The notes: a model not told the origin generated them from the sequence alone. A stretch of DNA of 64,000 bases from Macrococcoides canis (GCF_002119805.1 NZ_CP021059.1:1178001-1242000); one strand, 5' to 3'. Positions 1-10,102 are shown, numbered from the stretch's first letter. Program-made: numbers and translations.

Positions 1-409
1 AAAATATCGATCTTGTAGAATGGTTACGTCAGTATGCCCCACCAGAAGAACAGACAGAAACATTCTTACGTGGTTTCTTAGGACGTATGCTGTTCTCAGG
101 TGAAGAAGTACGTAAGAAAGCAACTGTACTGTCCGGGGGGAAAAAGTACGTTGTATGCTCAGCAAGATGATGTTGTCGAGTGCGAACGTATTATTATTAG
201 ATGAACCGACAAACCATCTGGACTTAGAAAGTATTACTGCCGTAAACGATGGTCTTAAAGCTTTCAAAGGTTCAATTATCTTTACCTCTCATGACTTTGA
301 ATTTATCAACACAATCGCAAATCGTGTGATAGATTTAAATGTTGAAAGCAGTCTGTCTAAAGAAATCACATATGAAGAGTATTTAAAAGAACAAGGTGTA
401 CTAAAATAA
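1..409 (+). pseudogene. ABC-F family ATPase, C-terminal part, frameshifted and cut by the window edge
   Basis: Frame 3 from base 3 reads an ABC-F sequence (NIDLVEWLRQYAP..., GRMLFSGEEV) up to the signature VLSGG near base 140. The rest (CMLSKMMLSS, Walker B LLLDEPTNHLD, switch His in FTSHD) continues in frame 2 to the stop at 409. Adding one G to the six-G run at about 134-139 restores VLSGGEKVRCML, so one base seems to be missing. ABC-F proteins are soluble tandem-ATPase factors that act on the ribosome; they are not transporters. Its place upstream of lysC matches staphylococci. As assembled the gene is broken, and sequencing error is a real possibility. The specific subfamily is not certain. 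Confidence 0.8.
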
Positions 410-423
410 TTTTTATAAAACAC

Positions 424-452
424 TTTACAATTCTGAAAACTTTATGTATTAT
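424..452 (+). promoter_or_regulatory. Sigma-A promoter of the lysine operon
   Basis: The -35 TTTACA (424-429) and -10 TATTAT (447-452) are separated by 17 nt and sit just upstream of the lysine riboswitch. The spacer contains CTGAAAA, resembling half of a CodY box (about 11 of 15 matches over 428-442); this is only suggestive. Confidence 0.7.
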
Positions 453-476
453 AAACAACATAACTAAATAATGAAA

Positions 477-642
477 CAGATGAGGCGCATCAATCATGAG
501 TACATAACTTCCCTACTGCAATATGTTATGGAAAGGGTGCGATGCCGAAATATTAAATATGTTGCAGCATATTTAGTGTTGGATTCACAGGTTAAGAGCT
601 AGGAATCTGTCATTATATTACTATAATGGAGTGCATCGCTTG
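477..642 (+). promoter_or_regulatory. Lysine riboswitch (L box)
   Basis: The 306-nt gap before lysC holds the conserved L-box elements in order: GATGAGGCGCATCA (about 480), GAGTACATAA, GGAAAGGGTGCGATGCCGAA (about 530-549), GTTGGATTC (about 578), GAATCTGTCATT (about 603) and TGGAGTGCATCGC (about 627). It is followed by an intrinsic terminator. In this family lysine binding to the nascent RNA favours the terminator and stops transcription of lysine biosynthesis genes. This explains control of the whole lysC-lysA operon. Confidence 0.95.
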
Positions 643-654
643 TATAAAAACTTT

Positions 655-688
655 AACAAGTCCGGAGCATATCCGGGCTTGTTTTTTT
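655..688 (+). terminator. Riboswitch-controlled attenuator of the lys operon
   Basis: A 12-bp stem (655-666 with 672-683, one G-U pair) and loop GCATA are followed by a run of seven T. It lies between the L box and the lysC ribosome binding site AGGAGG (703-708), the expected expression platform. Confidence 0.9.
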
Positions 689-715
689 GTTGCAGATGCC
701 ATAGGAGGATTTTAA

Positions 716-1939
716 TTGCATAATCAAATAACTCAGTCAAATATTCGGGTCTTAAAGTTTGGAGGTACATCAGTCAGTGATTTCGATAAGATTAGTGCAA
801 TCGCTAATTACTTAAAGGAACGTACGGAAAATAATGAAAAATTAGTAGTTGTCGTTTCTGCAATGGGAAAAACTACAGATGACCTTATGAGAAATGTCAG
901 CTCAATTTCTAGTACACCGAAGGAAAGTGCTTTAGCGATGCTGCTTACTACAGGCGAACAGCAGACCATTTCGTACTTATCGATCATATTACATGATCTG
1001 CACGTTGCATCTGTTGCAATGACGGGCAGTCAGGCTGGCATTCGTACGAAAGGACATCATCTTAAAAGTAAGATTACTGAAATTAATGATCAAAAACTGA
1101 TAGAAACATTCAAATCACACGATGTCATCATCATCGCAGGATTCCAAGGTGTAAATGAACAGGATGAAATCACGACGCTCGGTCGTGGTGGCAGCGATAC
1201 TACTGCAGTGGCACTGGCAGCAGCATTAAACGCGCCATGTGAAATCTACACCGATGTTACAGGTGTCTTCGGAACAGATCCACGTATCTATCCAGAGGCT
1301 CAGCGTATTGACAAGTTAAGTTTTGAAGAGATGATGGAACTCTCCTCTCTTGGAGCTGGTGTGCTGGAGACACGAAGTGTTGAAATTGCTAAAAATTATA
1401 ATATTCCGATCTATCTCGGAAAAACTTTATCAAATGAGAGAGGAACTTGGATTATGCCGAAAGAACAAATACTTGAGAAGAAAGCAGTAACTGGTGTTGC
1501 GCTAGATAATGAGATGGAATACGTGACATTAAGTTATCCGATGAATGATACAAAATTATTAAATCAGCTATTTGATGAATTGGAACAAGAAGAAGTCAAC
1601 ATCGATATGATATCTCAAATCGTAAATATGGATGGGCTTCAAATCTCTTTCACCATGAAAGATACAGATAAATTGCAGATTGAACGTATCTTTGACAGAT
1701 TAAGTGAAAGCTATCCTGCGCTCAGTCACCAGTCGCATTCAACTTATGCGAAGCTCTCTGTCATCGGTTCAGGCATGAGAGATATGAGCGGAGTTGCATC
1801 AAAAGTATTTAAATCATTGATACACAATGAAATCCCCTTCTATCAAGTAACAACAAGTGAAATATCAATTTCATATGTTATAGATAAAGAAAACGGTAAA
1901 CATGCAGTACAGTCATTATGTAAAGTATTTAATATATAA
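716..1939 (+). CDS. lysC: Aspartate kinase
   Basis: Phosphorylates L-aspartate, the first step towards diaminopimelate, lysine, threonine and methionine. The kinase motif KFGGTSVSD is at residues 14-22, FTTLGRGGSDT-type substrate residues (TTLGRGGSDTTA) lie near 160, and two ACT domains fill the C-terminal third. Length (407 aa) fits the family. The start is TTG, chosen because AGGAGG sits 7 nt upstream and no ATG is better placed. It is the first gene of a lysine operon behind an L-box riboswitch, so this is probably the lysine-dedicated isozyme. It is 9 nt from the next gene's in-frame GTG. Confidence 0.95.
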   Translation: MHNQITQSNIRVLKFGGTSVSDFDKISAIANYLKERTENNEKLVVVVSAMGKTTDDLMRNVSSISSTPKESALAMLLTTGEQQTISYLSIILHDLHVASVAMTGSQAGIRTKGHHLKSKITEINDQKLIETFKSHDVIIIAGFQGVNEQDEITTLGRGGSDTTAVALAAALNAPCEIYTDVTGVFGTDPRIYPEAQRIDKLSFEEMMELSSLGAGVLETRSVEIAKNYNIPIYLGKTLSNERGTWIMPKEQILEKKAVTGVALDNEMEYVTLSYPMNDTKLLNQLFDELEQEEVNIDMISQIVNMDGLQISFTMKDTDKLQIERIFDRLSESYPALSHQSHSTYAKLSVIGSGMRDMSGVASKVFKSLIHNEIPFYQVTTSEISISYVIDKENGKHAVQSLCKVFNI

Positions 1940-1957
1940 ACTTAAGGAGTGTCATTT

Positions 1958-2947
1958 ATGTATAAAATTGCAGTTGTAGGTGCTACAGGATTAGTTGGAC
2001 AAAAAATGCTTGAAGTATTAGAAAGAAAACAGATTCCGTTTAATGAACTTGTGTTATATTCGTCCCTTCGTTCAGCTGGTAAATCAGTGGAATATCAAGG
2101 TAAAACTTATACAGTAAAAGCTTTAACAGAAGAAGAAGCAAATCAGAAATTTGATTTTGTACTTATGAGTGCAGGAGGTGCTACAAGTGAACGCTTTTCA
2201 CCTATCTTTGAATCTGCTGGCAGTATCGTAATTGATAATTCGAGTGCTTTCAGAATGCATGAAGATATCGACCTTATCGTCCCTGAGGTCAATGTACCTC
2301 AATTAAACAGAAAAATTATTGCTAACCCTAACTGTTCAACAATTCAGTCTGTTGTACCACTTAAACCACTGCAAGATAAATATGGTATTAAACGCATCGC
2401 TTATACAACATACCAGGCTGTTTCTGGAAGCGGTGCTGCAGGCATCAATGATCTTAAAAATGGCGCAGAAGGAATTGCGCCTACAAACTATCCTCACCCT
2501 ATCTATAACAATGCATTACCGCATATCGATGTATTTTTAGACAATGGATATACAAAAGAAGAACAGAAGATGATTGATGAAACAAAGAAGATACTCGGTT
2601 TACAAGATGTTAAAGTGACTGCGACATGTGTCAGAATCCCAGTTCAGGACAGTCATTCAGTTGCGATCAATGTAACGCTTGATAAAGATGCAACAGTTGA
2701 AGAAATAAAACAGCTATTCGAAAATGACGACACAGTCGTTCTTATAGATAATCCACAAAACAATGAGTATCCGATGGCGATAACAGCGACAGGAACTGAT
2801 CAGGTATATGTCGGACGAATTAGACGAGATGATTCTTTAGAGAATTCCTTCCATATTTGGTGTACTGCTGATAACCTTTTAAAAGGCGCAGCACTAAATG
2901 CGGTTCAAATTTTGGAACAGATCCATACACATCAATTAAATCGATAA
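1958..2947 (+). CDS. asd: Aspartate-semialdehyde dehydrogenase
   Basis: Reduces aspartyl phosphate to aspartate semialdehyde with NADPH. It has an N-terminal Rossmann motif VGATGLVGQ (residues 7-15) and the catalytic Cys126 in NPNCSTIQ. The frame is open to a GTG at 1949, but that codon is part of the Shine-Dalgarno AAGGAG (1944-1949). The ATG at 1958, 8 nt beyond, is the sensible start (329 aa). It is the second gene of the lysine operon. Confidence 0.95.
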   Translation: MYKIAVVGATGLVGQKMLEVLERKQIPFNELVLYSSLRSAGKSVEYQGKTYTVKALTEEEANQKFDFVLMSAGGATSERFSPIFESAGSIVIDNSSAFRMHEDIDLIVPEVNVPQLNRKIIANPNCSTIQSVVPLKPLQDKYGIKRIAYTTYQAVSGSGAAGINDLKNGAEGIAPTNYPHPIYNNALPHIDVFLDNGYTKEEQKMIDETKKILGLQDVKVTATCVRIPVQDSHSVAINVTLDKDATVEEIKQLFENDDTVVLIDNPQNNEYPMAITATGTDQVYVGRIRRDDSLENSFHIWCTADNLLKGAALNAVQILEQIHTHQLNR

Positions 2948-2958
2948 GGAGTGAGATT

Positions 2959-3846
2959 ATGAACGTACAATTTAAAGGAACAGGTGTTGCTGTCACTACA
3001 CCGTTTAACGGACAAACGATAGATTACGGATTATTCGAAGAACATTTAAACTTTCTTATCAATAATAATGTTGAAGCATTAATAATTAATGGGACAACTG
3101 CTGAAGGTTCTACATTAACAGAAGATGAAAAACTTAAAACTATTGAAATAGCAGTACGTGCTGCACAAGGCAGAGTTCCGGTAATTGCTGGTACTGGAAC
3201 AAACAATACTCAGGCGTCAATAGATCACTCATTAAAGGTCAAAGCTTTAGGAGTGGATGGTATCATGCTCATTACGCCTTACTATAATAAAACAAGTCAG
3301 CGCGGTCTTATTGCTCATTTCACCGCAATCGCAGATGCAGTAGAACTTCCTGTATTACTCTATAATGTTCCTGCCAGAACGAATATGACGATAGAACCTG
3401 AAACGGTTGTAACATTAGCAGCTCATCCTTATATCTACGGTATAAAAGATGCAACCGGTGATATGAACTATATGAAAGCACTTAAATCTACAGTCCCTGA
3501 AGACTTTTCATTATATAGTGGAAATGATGATGCAATCCTGCCATTTTATGAAGCAGGTGGTGACGGTGTAATCTCTGTTATTGCAAATGTTATACCAGCT
3601 GAGTTCAGTGAAATTTATCGAACTTATCAGAGCAATCGTAATGAAGCCGAGCGTCAGTTTAACAATGTGCTACCGCTTATAGATGCACTATCAGTAGATG
3701 TCAATCCGATACCGATCAAAGCACTGGTCACTCATATCGGTTACGCGAATGGTGAATTGCGATTACCTTTAGTCCCGATGTTACAAAATGACACGAAACA
3801 ACTGATAGAAGTATATAATCGTATTACTAAAGGAAGTGAGATTTAG
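2959..3846 (+). CDS. dapA: 4-hydroxy-tetrahydrodipicolinate synthase
   Basis: Condenses pyruvate with aspartate semialdehyde, the committed step to DAP and lysine. It is a TIM-barrel of 295 aa. The Schiff-base lysine is K163 in YGIKDATGD, Tyr135 lies in YNVPART, and the NGTTAEG substrate loop is at 44-50. RBS AAGGAG precedes the ATG. It overlaps dapB by one base, suggesting translational coupling. Confidence 0.96.
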   Translation: MNVQFKGTGVAVTTPFNGQTIDYGLFEEHLNFLINNNVEALIINGTTAEGSTLTEDEKLKTIEIAVRAAQGRVPVIAGTGTNNTQASIDHSLKVKALGVDGIMLITPYYNKTSQRGLIAHFTAIADAVELPVLLYNVPARTNMTIEPETVVTLAAHPYIYGIKDATGDMNYMKALKSTVPEDFSLYSGNDDAILPFYEAGGDGVISVIANVIPAEFSEIYRTYQSNRNEAERQFNNVLPLIDALSVDVNPIPIKALVTHIGYANGELRLPLVPMLQNDTKQLIEVYNRITKGSEI

Positions 3847-4571
3847 TGAGGATTATCTTAAATGGATACGGGGCCATGAATCAACGCGTTGCACATCTTG
3901 CTGAGAATAGACATCATGAAATAGTCGGCATTATTTTAAGTAAAGAGAAGTCAACCCCCTACCCCGTCTATACATTAGACAAATTGGAAGCTCTACCTGA
4001 AGCAGATGTTATTATAGACTTCTCAAATCCGGCTTTATCTATACCATTATTGAAAAGTAATATCGATATCCCTATTGTTATGGCTACTACAGGAGAAAAA
4101 GAGTCGATAATCGAGCTGTTAAAATTAAAGAGTACACATATGCCTGTATTCTTCAGTGCAAATATGAGTTACGGTGTTCATGCACTAACTGAACTCGTTA
4201 AATATGCAGTCCCGTTACTTGAAAATATGGATATAGAACTGATTGAACGTCATCATAATAAGAAGGTTGATGCCCCAAGCGGAACACTCGTTAAACTTTT
4301 AGATGCAATTACTACAGAACGTGCATTAAATCCAGTATACGATCGCACAGACATCCATACTCCACGACAAAAGGATGAAATTGGCATTAGTGTTGTACGT
4401 GGTGGTACGATTGTCGGTGAACATGAGATTTTGTTTGCAGGACATGACGAAACGATACAGATCACCCATCGAGCATTGAGCAAGGATATATTCGCCAATG
4501 GCAGTATCGATGTTGCAGAACAATTAATTGATAAAGAAAATGGCTATTACACATTTGAAAATTTATTATAA
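3846..4571 (+). CDS. dapB: 4-hydroxy-tetrahydrodipicolinate reductase
   Basis: Reduces the DapA product to tetrahydrodipicolinate. Residues 134-147 ([14 protein letters not shown]) carry the catalytic His and Lys. The N-terminus ([12 protein letters not shown]) is an NAD(P)-binding turn that deviates from the usual GxxGxxG; the same kind of N-terminus occurs in staphylococcal DapB as I recall it. The GTG start shares its first base with the dapA stop codon. 241 aa. Confidence 0.94.
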   Translation: MRIILNGYGAMNQRVAHLAENRHHEIVGIILSKEKSTPYPVYTLDKLEALPEADVIIDFSNPALSIPLLKSNIDIPIVMATTGEKESIIELLKLKSTHMPVFFSANMSYGVHALTELVKYAVPLLENMDIELIERHHNKKVDAPSGTLVKLLDAITTERALNPVYDRTDIHTPRQKDEIGISVVRGGTIVGEHEILFAGHDETIQITHRALSKDIFANGSIDVAEQLIDKENGYYTFENLL

Positions 4572-4583
4572 AGGAGCATAACA

Positions 4584-5300
4584 ATGCAGGAATTTACAGC
4601 ACAGGAAATCATACAATATATTAGTGAGTCAGAAAAAAAGACACCAATTAAAGTTTATATTAATGGCAACTTTTCAGATATCAATTTTCCGGACACGATG
4701 AAAGTATTTGGGAGTGAAACATCAAAAACGATTTTTACTGAACTCTCTGAATGGAATACGTTCTTCGAAACAATTAAAGCACAGGTTACAGATTTAGAAA
4801 TTGAATATGATAGAAGAAACTCTGCAATACCTTTGATTGATCAGACAAAGATCAATGCCAGAATAGAACCAGGTGCATTTATTCGTGAACATGCTGTTAT
4901 CCATGATAATGCAGTTGTTATGATGGGAGCTACGATCAACATCGGTGCTGTTGTAGGAGAAGGAACGATGATCGATATGAACGCAACACTTGGTGGTCGT
5001 GCAACGACTGGAAAGAATGTACATGTAGGTGCCGGTGCTGTGCTTGCTGGCGTTATCGAACCTCCTAGTGCACAACCAGTAATCATTGAAGATGATGTGC
5101 TTATCGGTGCTAATGCTGTCGTACTTGAAGGTGTGCGTGTCGGCAAAGGTGCAGTTGTAGCAGCTGGAGCAATTGTCACTGAAGATGTACCTGCTGGAAG
5201 TGTCGTTGCTGGTACACCGGCAAGAGTGATTAAACAAGCACATGAAGTTGAAGGCAGCAAGATCGAGATTGTACAAGCTTTAAGGCAGTTAAAGAAATAA
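4584..5300 (+). CDS. dapD: Tetrahydrodipicolinate N-acetyltransferase
   Basis: Transfers acetyl from acetyl-CoA to tetrahydrodipicolinate, the entry to the acetyl branch of DAP synthesis used by Bacilli. A left-handed beta-helix of hexapeptide repeats runs from about residue 90 to 210 (for example [18 protein letters not shown], then [16 protein letters not shown]). 238 aa. Also named DapH in Bacillus. It is preceded by AAGGAG and followed by a 12-bp hairpin before the next gene. Confidence 0.94.
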   Translation: MQEFTAQEIIQYISESEKKTPIKVYINGNFSDINFPDTMKVFGSETSKTIFTELSEWNTFFETIKAQVTDLEIEYDRRNSAIPLIDQTKINARIEPGAFIREHAVIHDNAVVMMGATINIGAVVGEGTMIDMNATLGGRATTGKNVHVGAGAVLAGVIEPPSAQPVIIEDDVLIGANAVVLEGVRVGKGAVVAAGAIVTEDVPAGSVVAGTPARVIKQAHEVEGSKIEIVQALRQLKK

Positions 5301-5304
5301 CAGC

Positions 5305-5333
5305 AAGCTAATTGTGCGTGTCACAATTAGCTT
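5305..5333 (+). other. Intercistronic hairpin between dapD and dapL
   Basis: A perfect 12-bp inverted repeat (5305-5316 and 5322-5333) with loop CGTGT ends just before the GAGGTG of dapL. The following bases (TAAATTTT) are a poor terminator tail. It may be a weak terminator, an RNA-processing site or a stability element. Confidence 0.6.
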
Positions 5334-5354
5334 TAAATTTTATGAGGTGAAACA

Positions 5355-6500
5355 ATGGAATTAGATTATATTACAAATATTAGACGCACACTGCATATGA
5401 ATCCAGAGTTAGGATTTGAAGAATATAAAACAACAGAATTAATCAAATCAGAACTTGATAAAATGGGTATCGCTTATGATTCTCCTTTAGAAACTGGCTG
5501 TGTTGCTTATATTAAAGGTACAGAGTCTTCTTCGATTGCTTTTAGAGCAGATATTGATGCCTTACCAATTCAAGAAGAGAATGATGTTCCCTATCGATCC
5601 TTGAATGAAGGTGTGATGCATGCTTGTGGACACGATGGTCATACGACAATGCTGCTCGCATTAATTCGACGCATTAAACAAAGTCATGATATTACTCCGT
5701 TAAATTCAACTGTCTACTTTATATTTCAGCCATCTGAAGAAGCGAATGCAGGAGCTCATCAACTACTCAATGCATATCACTTTGAAATTCAGCCATCATA
5801 TATATTTGGATTACATATGCAGCCCGATAATGAAGAAGGCACATTATTAAGCAGACCTGGCGCATTAACTGCCAGTGCAACAGAATATCGTTTCTTTATA
5901 AATGGGAAATCAAGTCATGTTGCCAATAAAGAACAAGGACATTCTACTGCTGAAGCTTTAACTTTGATACTCAATCAACTCTCTCAAATACAGCACTATC
6001 ATCTTCCTGGTCTGAAATCGAATATCATTCATATTGGTAAATTACATGCAGGAGAAGCAATCAATACTGTACCGAGCAATGGTTACCTGGAAGGTACAAT
6101 CAGAACATATGATATGGACAACTTAGCTGTAATTAAACAGCAGATGGAAAATATTGCAGCTGCTGCTCAGTTAATTACCGGATGCACTATAGAAGTCAAA
6201 TTTGCTGAGGGATATCCTCCAACGATAAACGATGAATCAGCATATTCATTTATGACTGAAGCTTTAACAAGCAGTAAAATTAATACAATAGAAAAAGATG
6301 AACCCTATTTATTTGGAGAAGACTTTTCTTTTTATGGAAAAGTTATTCCGAGTACATTTGCATTTCTAGGATGCAGAAATGAAGAAAAACATTTTGTTAC
6401 AGGGCTTCATACTTCTACTTTCAATTTTGATGAGACTGCGTTAATCTACGGCATTGACGTGCTTGAAGCAATTTTTAACAGATTTGAGGGATTACAGTGA
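5355..6500 (+). CDS. dapL: N-acetyldiaminopimelate deacetylase
   Basis: An M20-family amidohydrolase (381 aa) that removes the acetyl group from N-acetyl-LL-DAP. Metal-site motif HACGHDGHT is at residues 89-97 (Cys91, His93, His96), with PSEEANAGA downstream. Staphylococcal annotation often calls it hipO; operon context favours the DAP role. The aminotransferase that should act just before it is not in this operon. RBS GAGGTG; the end overlaps the next gene by 4 nt (GTGA). Confidence 0.9.
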   Translation: MELDYITNIRRTLHMNPELGFEEYKTTELIKSELDKMGIAYDSPLETGCVAYIKGTESSSIAFRADIDALPIQEENDVPYRSLNEGVMHACGHDGHTTMLLALIRRIKQSHDITPLNSTVYFIFQPSEEANAGAHQLLNAYHFEIQPSYIFGLHMQPDNEEGTLLSRPGALTASATEYRFFINGKSSHVANKEQGHSTAEALTLILNQLSQIQHYHLPGLKSNIIHIGKLHAGEAINTVPSNGYLEGTIRTYDMDNLAVIKQQMENIAAAAQLITGCTIEVKFAEGYPPTINDESAYSFMTEALTSSKINTIEKDEPYLFGEDFSFYGKVIPSTFAFLGCRNEEKHFVTGLHTSTFNFDETALIYGIDVLEAIFNRFEGLQ

Positions 6501-7579
6501 CAGCTCGATGGACAGTAGATTGTTCTAATTTTGTAGAAAACGTTAAAGCAGTAATCGGTAATACACCTGTAATGGCTGTCGTGAAGAATAATGCATACCA
6601 TTATGGTCTAGAATTTGCAGTAGATGCATTTTTGCAGGCAGGAATAACTACCTTTAGTACGACGAATATAAATGAAGCAATCCGAATAAGAAAACTAGCA
6701 CCGGATTCTGTAATATTTTTAATGAATCCTTCAACACAGTTCGATGACTTAAGACAATATCATATCCAAATGACATTACCTTCTGTAGCATTCTATAATA
6801 AGTATCAAGCAGATTTGTACGGGATATCTGTTCATCTTGAATATGAAAACCTTCTCCACCGATCTGGTTTTAAAACATTCGAACAGATGAAGGATATTAT
6901 CGATGAAAATAATCAATTACCAGCGCACCTACAAATGAATATTAATGGTATTTGGACACATTTCGGTTATGCCGATGAATTTGATGTTACGGATTATGAT
7001 GCTGAAAAGGAAGCCTGGTTAAACGGATTGCAATGGCTTTCTGCATATCACAATTTTGAGATGATCCACAGTCAAAATAGTGCAAGTTTTATACGTGATA
7101 ATATATTTGATGAACATACACATGTCCGAATTGGTATCATTCTTTATGGGAGCAGACCATATGAGTCATTAGATGAATCTGTTACTCACCAATCATTAAC
7201 TGTAAGTGCAAATGTTATTCAAGTAAGAAATATATCAATGGGAGAATCTGCAGGATACAGCTTCGCCTTTACAGCACAGAAAGAAACAACGCTTGCTGTT
7301 GTAGATATCGGTTATGGAGACGGAATACTGAGAACGAGAAGTAAACATGACTGTATCATAAATGGTAAACGCTTCCCTATTCGTGCGCTGATGATGAGCC
7401 ATATGTTTGTGGAAGTCGACAACACTGTACAAGCTGGTGATGAAGTAATATTGTATAGTAATGAGATTAGAATCGATGAATTTACCTTCAAAGGTGTCGG
7501 GGCAAATTCAGAACAGCTCAGTGCACTGAACCATCATTCATTAAAAAAGGAGTATATCAATGACATTAACATATATTAA
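6497..7579 (+). CDS. alr: Alanine racemase-like PLP enzyme of the lysine operon
   Basis: A fold-type III PLP enzyme of the alanine racemase family (360 aa). PLP lysine K30 lies in [11 protein letters not shown], where typical racemases have AVVKANAYGHG. The second catalytic residue is probably Y254 in AGYSFAF. GTG start in a 4-nt overlap with dapL. It is the counterpart of S. aureus alr2. Because it sits between dapL and lysA where a DAP epimerase is needed and no dapF is present, a role on DAP or another amino acid is possible; that is inference. The last 20 nt overlap lysA. Confidence 0.8.
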   Translation: MTARWTVDCSNFVENVKAVIGNTPVMAVVKNNAYHYGLEFAVDAFLQAGITTFSTTNINEAIRIRKLAPDSVIFLMNPSTQFDDLRQYHIQMTLPSVAFYNKYQADLYGISVHLEYENLLHRSGFKTFEQMKDIIDENNQLPAHLQMNINGIWTHFGYADEFDVTDYDAEKEAWLNGLQWLSAYHNFEMIHSQNSASFIRDNIFDEHTHVRIGIILYGSRPYESLDESVTHQSLTVSANVIQVRNISMGESAGYSFAFTAQKETTLAVVDIGYGDGILRTRSKHDCIINGKRFPIRALMMSHMFVEVDNTVQAGDEVILYSNEIRIDEFTFKGVGANSEQLSALNHHSLKKEYINDINIY

Positions 7580-8831
7580 TAATCAACTTACTATTAACGG
7601 CCATAATATTCGACAAATTGCTGAACAATATGGTACCCCACTATTTATATACGATGAGGATGAAATACGTAATCAATGCAGAAGATTTCATAGTGCATTA
7701 AAAGCATCCGGATTAAACTATACGATATCATATGCATCTAAAGCTTTTACATCTGTGCAGTTATTTAATTTGATGCATGAAGAGCATATGGGACTTGATG
7801 TCGTTAGTGAAGGCGAGCTGTTTACGGCACTTAAGTCTAAAGTCTCTCCTTCACAAATCCATTTTCACGGAAATAATAAAACTGATCGAGAAATTGAATA
7901 TGCAATAAAATCTGGCGTTGAGTACTTTGTAATCGATAGTCTTGATGAAATTGAACGCATCAATGATATTGCACATTCATTACATCAAACTGTAAAAGCA
8001 GTACTACGTATAAATCCAGGTGTTGAAGCACATACGCATGAATTTATTCAGACTGGACAGGAAGATAGCAAATTCGGGTTAAGTATCAGACATGGCTTAG
8101 CGATAGAAGGTGTAAGACAAATTGAAGCTTCCGAGCACATCCAGTTTAAAGGTGTCCATTTTCATATTGGATCACAGATCTTTGAATCTACAGGTACAAT
8201 CAAGACGATTGAACAAGTCATTAACTGGCTGGCCCAACACAAAATTGACATAGAAATATTGAATATTGGTGGAGGTTTCAGTATCAAATATACTGCTGAA
8301 GATATCAGCTACCCTATCGAAGAAGGTATTAAGACGATAACTGAGACACTGATAAATGAATGTAAGAAGCATACCTATCCTGTTCCTGAAATATCTTTAG
8401 AGCCAGGACGCTCAATTGTAGGTGAAGCAGGTATTACTGTCTATGAAGTTGGCACTGTTAAAGAGATTCCTGATACAAATTGCTATGTATCAATAGATGG
8501 AGGTATGAGCGATCATATCAGAACTGCATTATATGATGCAAAATACGAACTTCTGCTCGTTGATCGCAATGAAGAACATGACAAACAAATAACAGTAGCA
8601 GGAAAACTGTGTGAATCTGGTGATATTATTATGCGTGATATTATGTTACCTCAATCAATTAGACGTGGCGATATGCTGGTTGTTAGAGCGACTGGTGCAT
8701 ATCATTATAGTATGAGTTCTAACTATAATCAGATGCTAAAACCAGCAGTTGTATTTGTTACAAAAGATAGAGTAAGAGAAGTAATTAAAAGACAATCATT
8801 AGAACATTTAATTGCGAACGAAGTATTCTAA
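7560..8831 (+). CDS. lysA: Diaminopimelate decarboxylase
   Basis: Decarboxylates meso-DAP to L-lysine, the last step of the pathway. Fold-type III PLP protein of 423 aa: PLP lysine K61 (YASKAFTS), glycine-rich PLP loop in [13 protein letters not shown] motif, and CESGD near the C-terminus carrying the catalytic Cys. The start ATG lies within the end of the preceding gene, 7 nt after AAAAAGGAG. A terminator follows directly. Confidence 0.96.
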   Translation: MTLTYINNQLTINGHNIRQIAEQYGTPLFIYDEDEIRNQCRRFHSALKASGLNYTISYASKAFTSVQLFNLMHEEHMGLDVVSEGELFTALKSKVSPSQIHFHGNNKTDREIEYAIKSGVEYFVIDSLDEIERINDIAHSLHQTVKAVLRINPGVEAHTHEFIQTGQEDSKFGLSIRHGLAIEGVRQIEASEHIQFKGVHFHIGSQIFESTGTIKTIEQVINWLAQHKIDIEILNIGGGFSIKYTAEDISYPIEEGIKTITETLINECKKHTYPVPEISLEPGRSIVGEAGITVYEVGTVKEIPDTNCYVSIDGGMSDHIRTALYDAKYELLLVDRNEEHDKQITVAGKLCESGDIIMRDIMLPQSIRRGDMLVVRATGAYHYSMSSNYNQMLKPAVVFVTKDRVREVIKRQSLEHLIANEVF

Positions 8832-8858
8832 TCCCCTATTTTTCTTTGGGGATTTTTT
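8831..8858 (+). terminator. Terminator of the lysine operon
   Basis: Stem ATCCCC (8831-8836) and GGGGAT (8848-8853) followed by six T, starting in the lysA stop codon. Confidence 0.8.
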
Positions 8859-8910
8859 ATAATTTATATAAGTTTACATAACATATTTATAATTTATTAA
8901 ATAGTAAAAA

Positions 8911-8946
8911 AATATGGAGCCCCAACTGATGCTGGGGCTCCATATT
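8911..8946 (-). terminator. Terminator of cspA
   Basis: A perfect 14-bp inverted repeat (8911-8924 and 8933-8946, loop of 8). On the minus strand it is followed by a run of T (complement of 8906-8912), fitting termination of cspA. Confidence 0.85.
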
Positions 8947-8976
8947 AACGTTCATATATAATTTATTGCATTAAAA

Positions 8977-9177
8977 TTATAATTTAACAACGTTAGCAGC
9001 TTGTGGTCCGCGGTCGCCTTCAACAACTTCGAATTCCACTGCTTGTCCTTCTTCTAATGATTTGTATCCTTCTTGATTGATTGCTGAGAAATGTACGAAT
9101 ACATCGTTTTCCCCTTCGATCTCGATGAATCCAAATCCTTTTTCTGCGTTAAACCATTTTACTGTACCTTGTTTCAT
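8977..9177 (-). CDS. cspA: Cold shock protein CspA
   Basis: A single cold-shock domain of 66 aa with RNP1 KGFGFIEI and RNP2 VFVHFSAI, binding single-stranded RNA and DNA as an RNA chaperone. The start is the ATG at 9177 (MKQGTVKWF), 9 nt after GGAGG; the longer open frame has no RBS and no similarity. Orthologous in position to the S. aureus cspA next to lysA. It has an unusually long, structured leader. Confidence 0.96.
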   Translation of the reverse strand: MKQGTVKWFNAEKGFGFIEIEGENDVFVHFSAINQEGYKSLEEGQAVEFEVVEGDRGPQAANVVKL

Positions 9178-9321
9178 AATTAGAAACCTCCACACTATAT
9201 AATTCAATATGTGATTATTCACATATTACAAAATAAACATGTGCGGTGTAACACTGGTACATCATCTTACATTTACTTTGTAATATGGAATAACCATATT
9301 GCTTATTTAATATTATAAGAT
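9178..9321 (-). promoter_or_regulatory. Long structured cspA leader
   Basis: From the predicted start site near 9321 to the ATG there are about 144 nt without an ORF. It contains two small AT-rich hairpins: AATATGTGA/TCACATATT (9206-9214 with 9219-9227) and AATATGG/CCATATT (9282-9288 with 9294-9300). Long leaders are typical of cold-shock genes and adjust translation to temperature; that function is inferred here. Confidence 0.6.
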
Positions 9322-9327
9322 ACACCA

Positions 9328-9356
9328 CTTATATATGCAATATAATATACTGTAAA
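9328..9356 (-). promoter_or_regulatory. cspA promoter
   Basis: On the minus strand -35 TTTACA (9356-9351), a 17-nt spacer and -10 TATAAG (9333-9328). Confidence 0.6.
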
Positions 9357-9391
9357 TTTTAACTTTTTACAATTTTTACTCTTTTGTAATA

Positions 9392-9691
9392 TTAAAGGTT
9401 CATAGTGACGACCTGCTTATCCTTAAAGACGATCAGACTATGAAAGATCTGAATATCATCATCGCAATCTTCGCAGTATATCAGCTCACAATTATTATAG
9501 AATGCATGAATATTATATTTGCCAGTCAATTCATTTTCAAAGGTACTTCTTAGTTTACTGAGCTGTTCAATATAATATTGTTCGGCATCCTTCAAAGTAT
9601 CAAATCTGCTAAGCTCTGTCACAAAATTCCATAGATCCTTAAACAGCCACCATCCTTCATACTCCGCTCGAATTGTAACGACTTCATACAT
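9392..9691 (-). CDS. DUF1033 family protein
   Basis: A 99-aa acidic cytoplasmic protein starting MYEVVTIRAEYEGWWLFKDL, typical of the DUF1033 family found next to cspA in staphylococci. The C-terminal part has a CEDCDDD segment. No function is known to me. The start at ATG 9691 is preferred because the upstream in-frame GTG is part of the GAGGTG ribosome binding site. Single gene, divergent from acyP. Confidence 0.75.
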   Translation of the reverse strand: MYEVVTIRAEYEGWWLFKDLWNFVTELSRFDTLKDAEQYYIEQLSKLRSTFENELTGKYNIHAFYNNCELIYCEDCDDDIQIFHSLIVFKDKQVVTMNL

Positions 9692-9817
9692 GGTATTCAC
9701 CTCTTGAACATATTATGAATGTGATAACAAAAAAATTCAAGCAAATGTTATTACCAATGCGATTTATTAGGAGTTTCGTGCATTCTTACTTATAATATTA
9801 ATAGAGAGGTGACGTAT

Positions 9818-10084
9818 ATGAAAACGATACATATTAAAGTATTTGGTAAAGTTCAAGGTGTAGGTTTTCGATATTTTACTGAAAAACTTGCGAAACAGTA
9901 TCATATCACTGGCACTGTGCAAAATGTAAAGGATTATGTAGAAATCTATGCTACCGGAAGCGAAGCTTTATCAGACTTTGAACAGGCTGTCGTAAATGGT
10001 GCTTCACCTATGTCCAAAGTAGAATCTTATACTTCTGAGGAAATTTCTCTAAAGCAATTTGAAAGATTTACTACGCTCAAATAA
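9818..10084 (+). CDS. acyP: Acylphosphatase
   Basis: Hydrolyses carboxyl-phosphate bonds of acylphosphates. It has 88 aa with the family signature [14 protein letters not shown] (phosphate loop and catalytic Arg) and the second signature near residues 33-52 with the conserved Asn (NVKDYVEI). Start at ATG 9818; the in-frame GTG at 9809 belongs to the RBS GAGAGGTG. A possible -10 TATAAT lies at about 9791-9796. It leads directly into xpaC and telA. Confidence 0.93.
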   Translation: MKTIHIKVFGKVQGVGFRYFTEKLAKQYHITGTVQNVKDYVEIYATGSEALSDFEQAVVNGASPMSKVESYTSEEISLKQFERFTTLK

Positions 10085-10102
10085 ATGACAAGGATTGATC
10101 AA

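Noticed and set aside
4794-5276. Long open frames on the minus strand opposite dapD (160 and 139 codons)
   Set aside because: Shadow of the repetitive hexapeptide coding sequence; low-complexity translation, no RBS, dapD is clear on the other strand.
9719-9755. Imperfect repeat GTGATAACA ... TGTTATTAC upstream of acyP
   Set aside because: Arms are short with one mismatch and wide spacing in very AT-rich DNA; not above chance.
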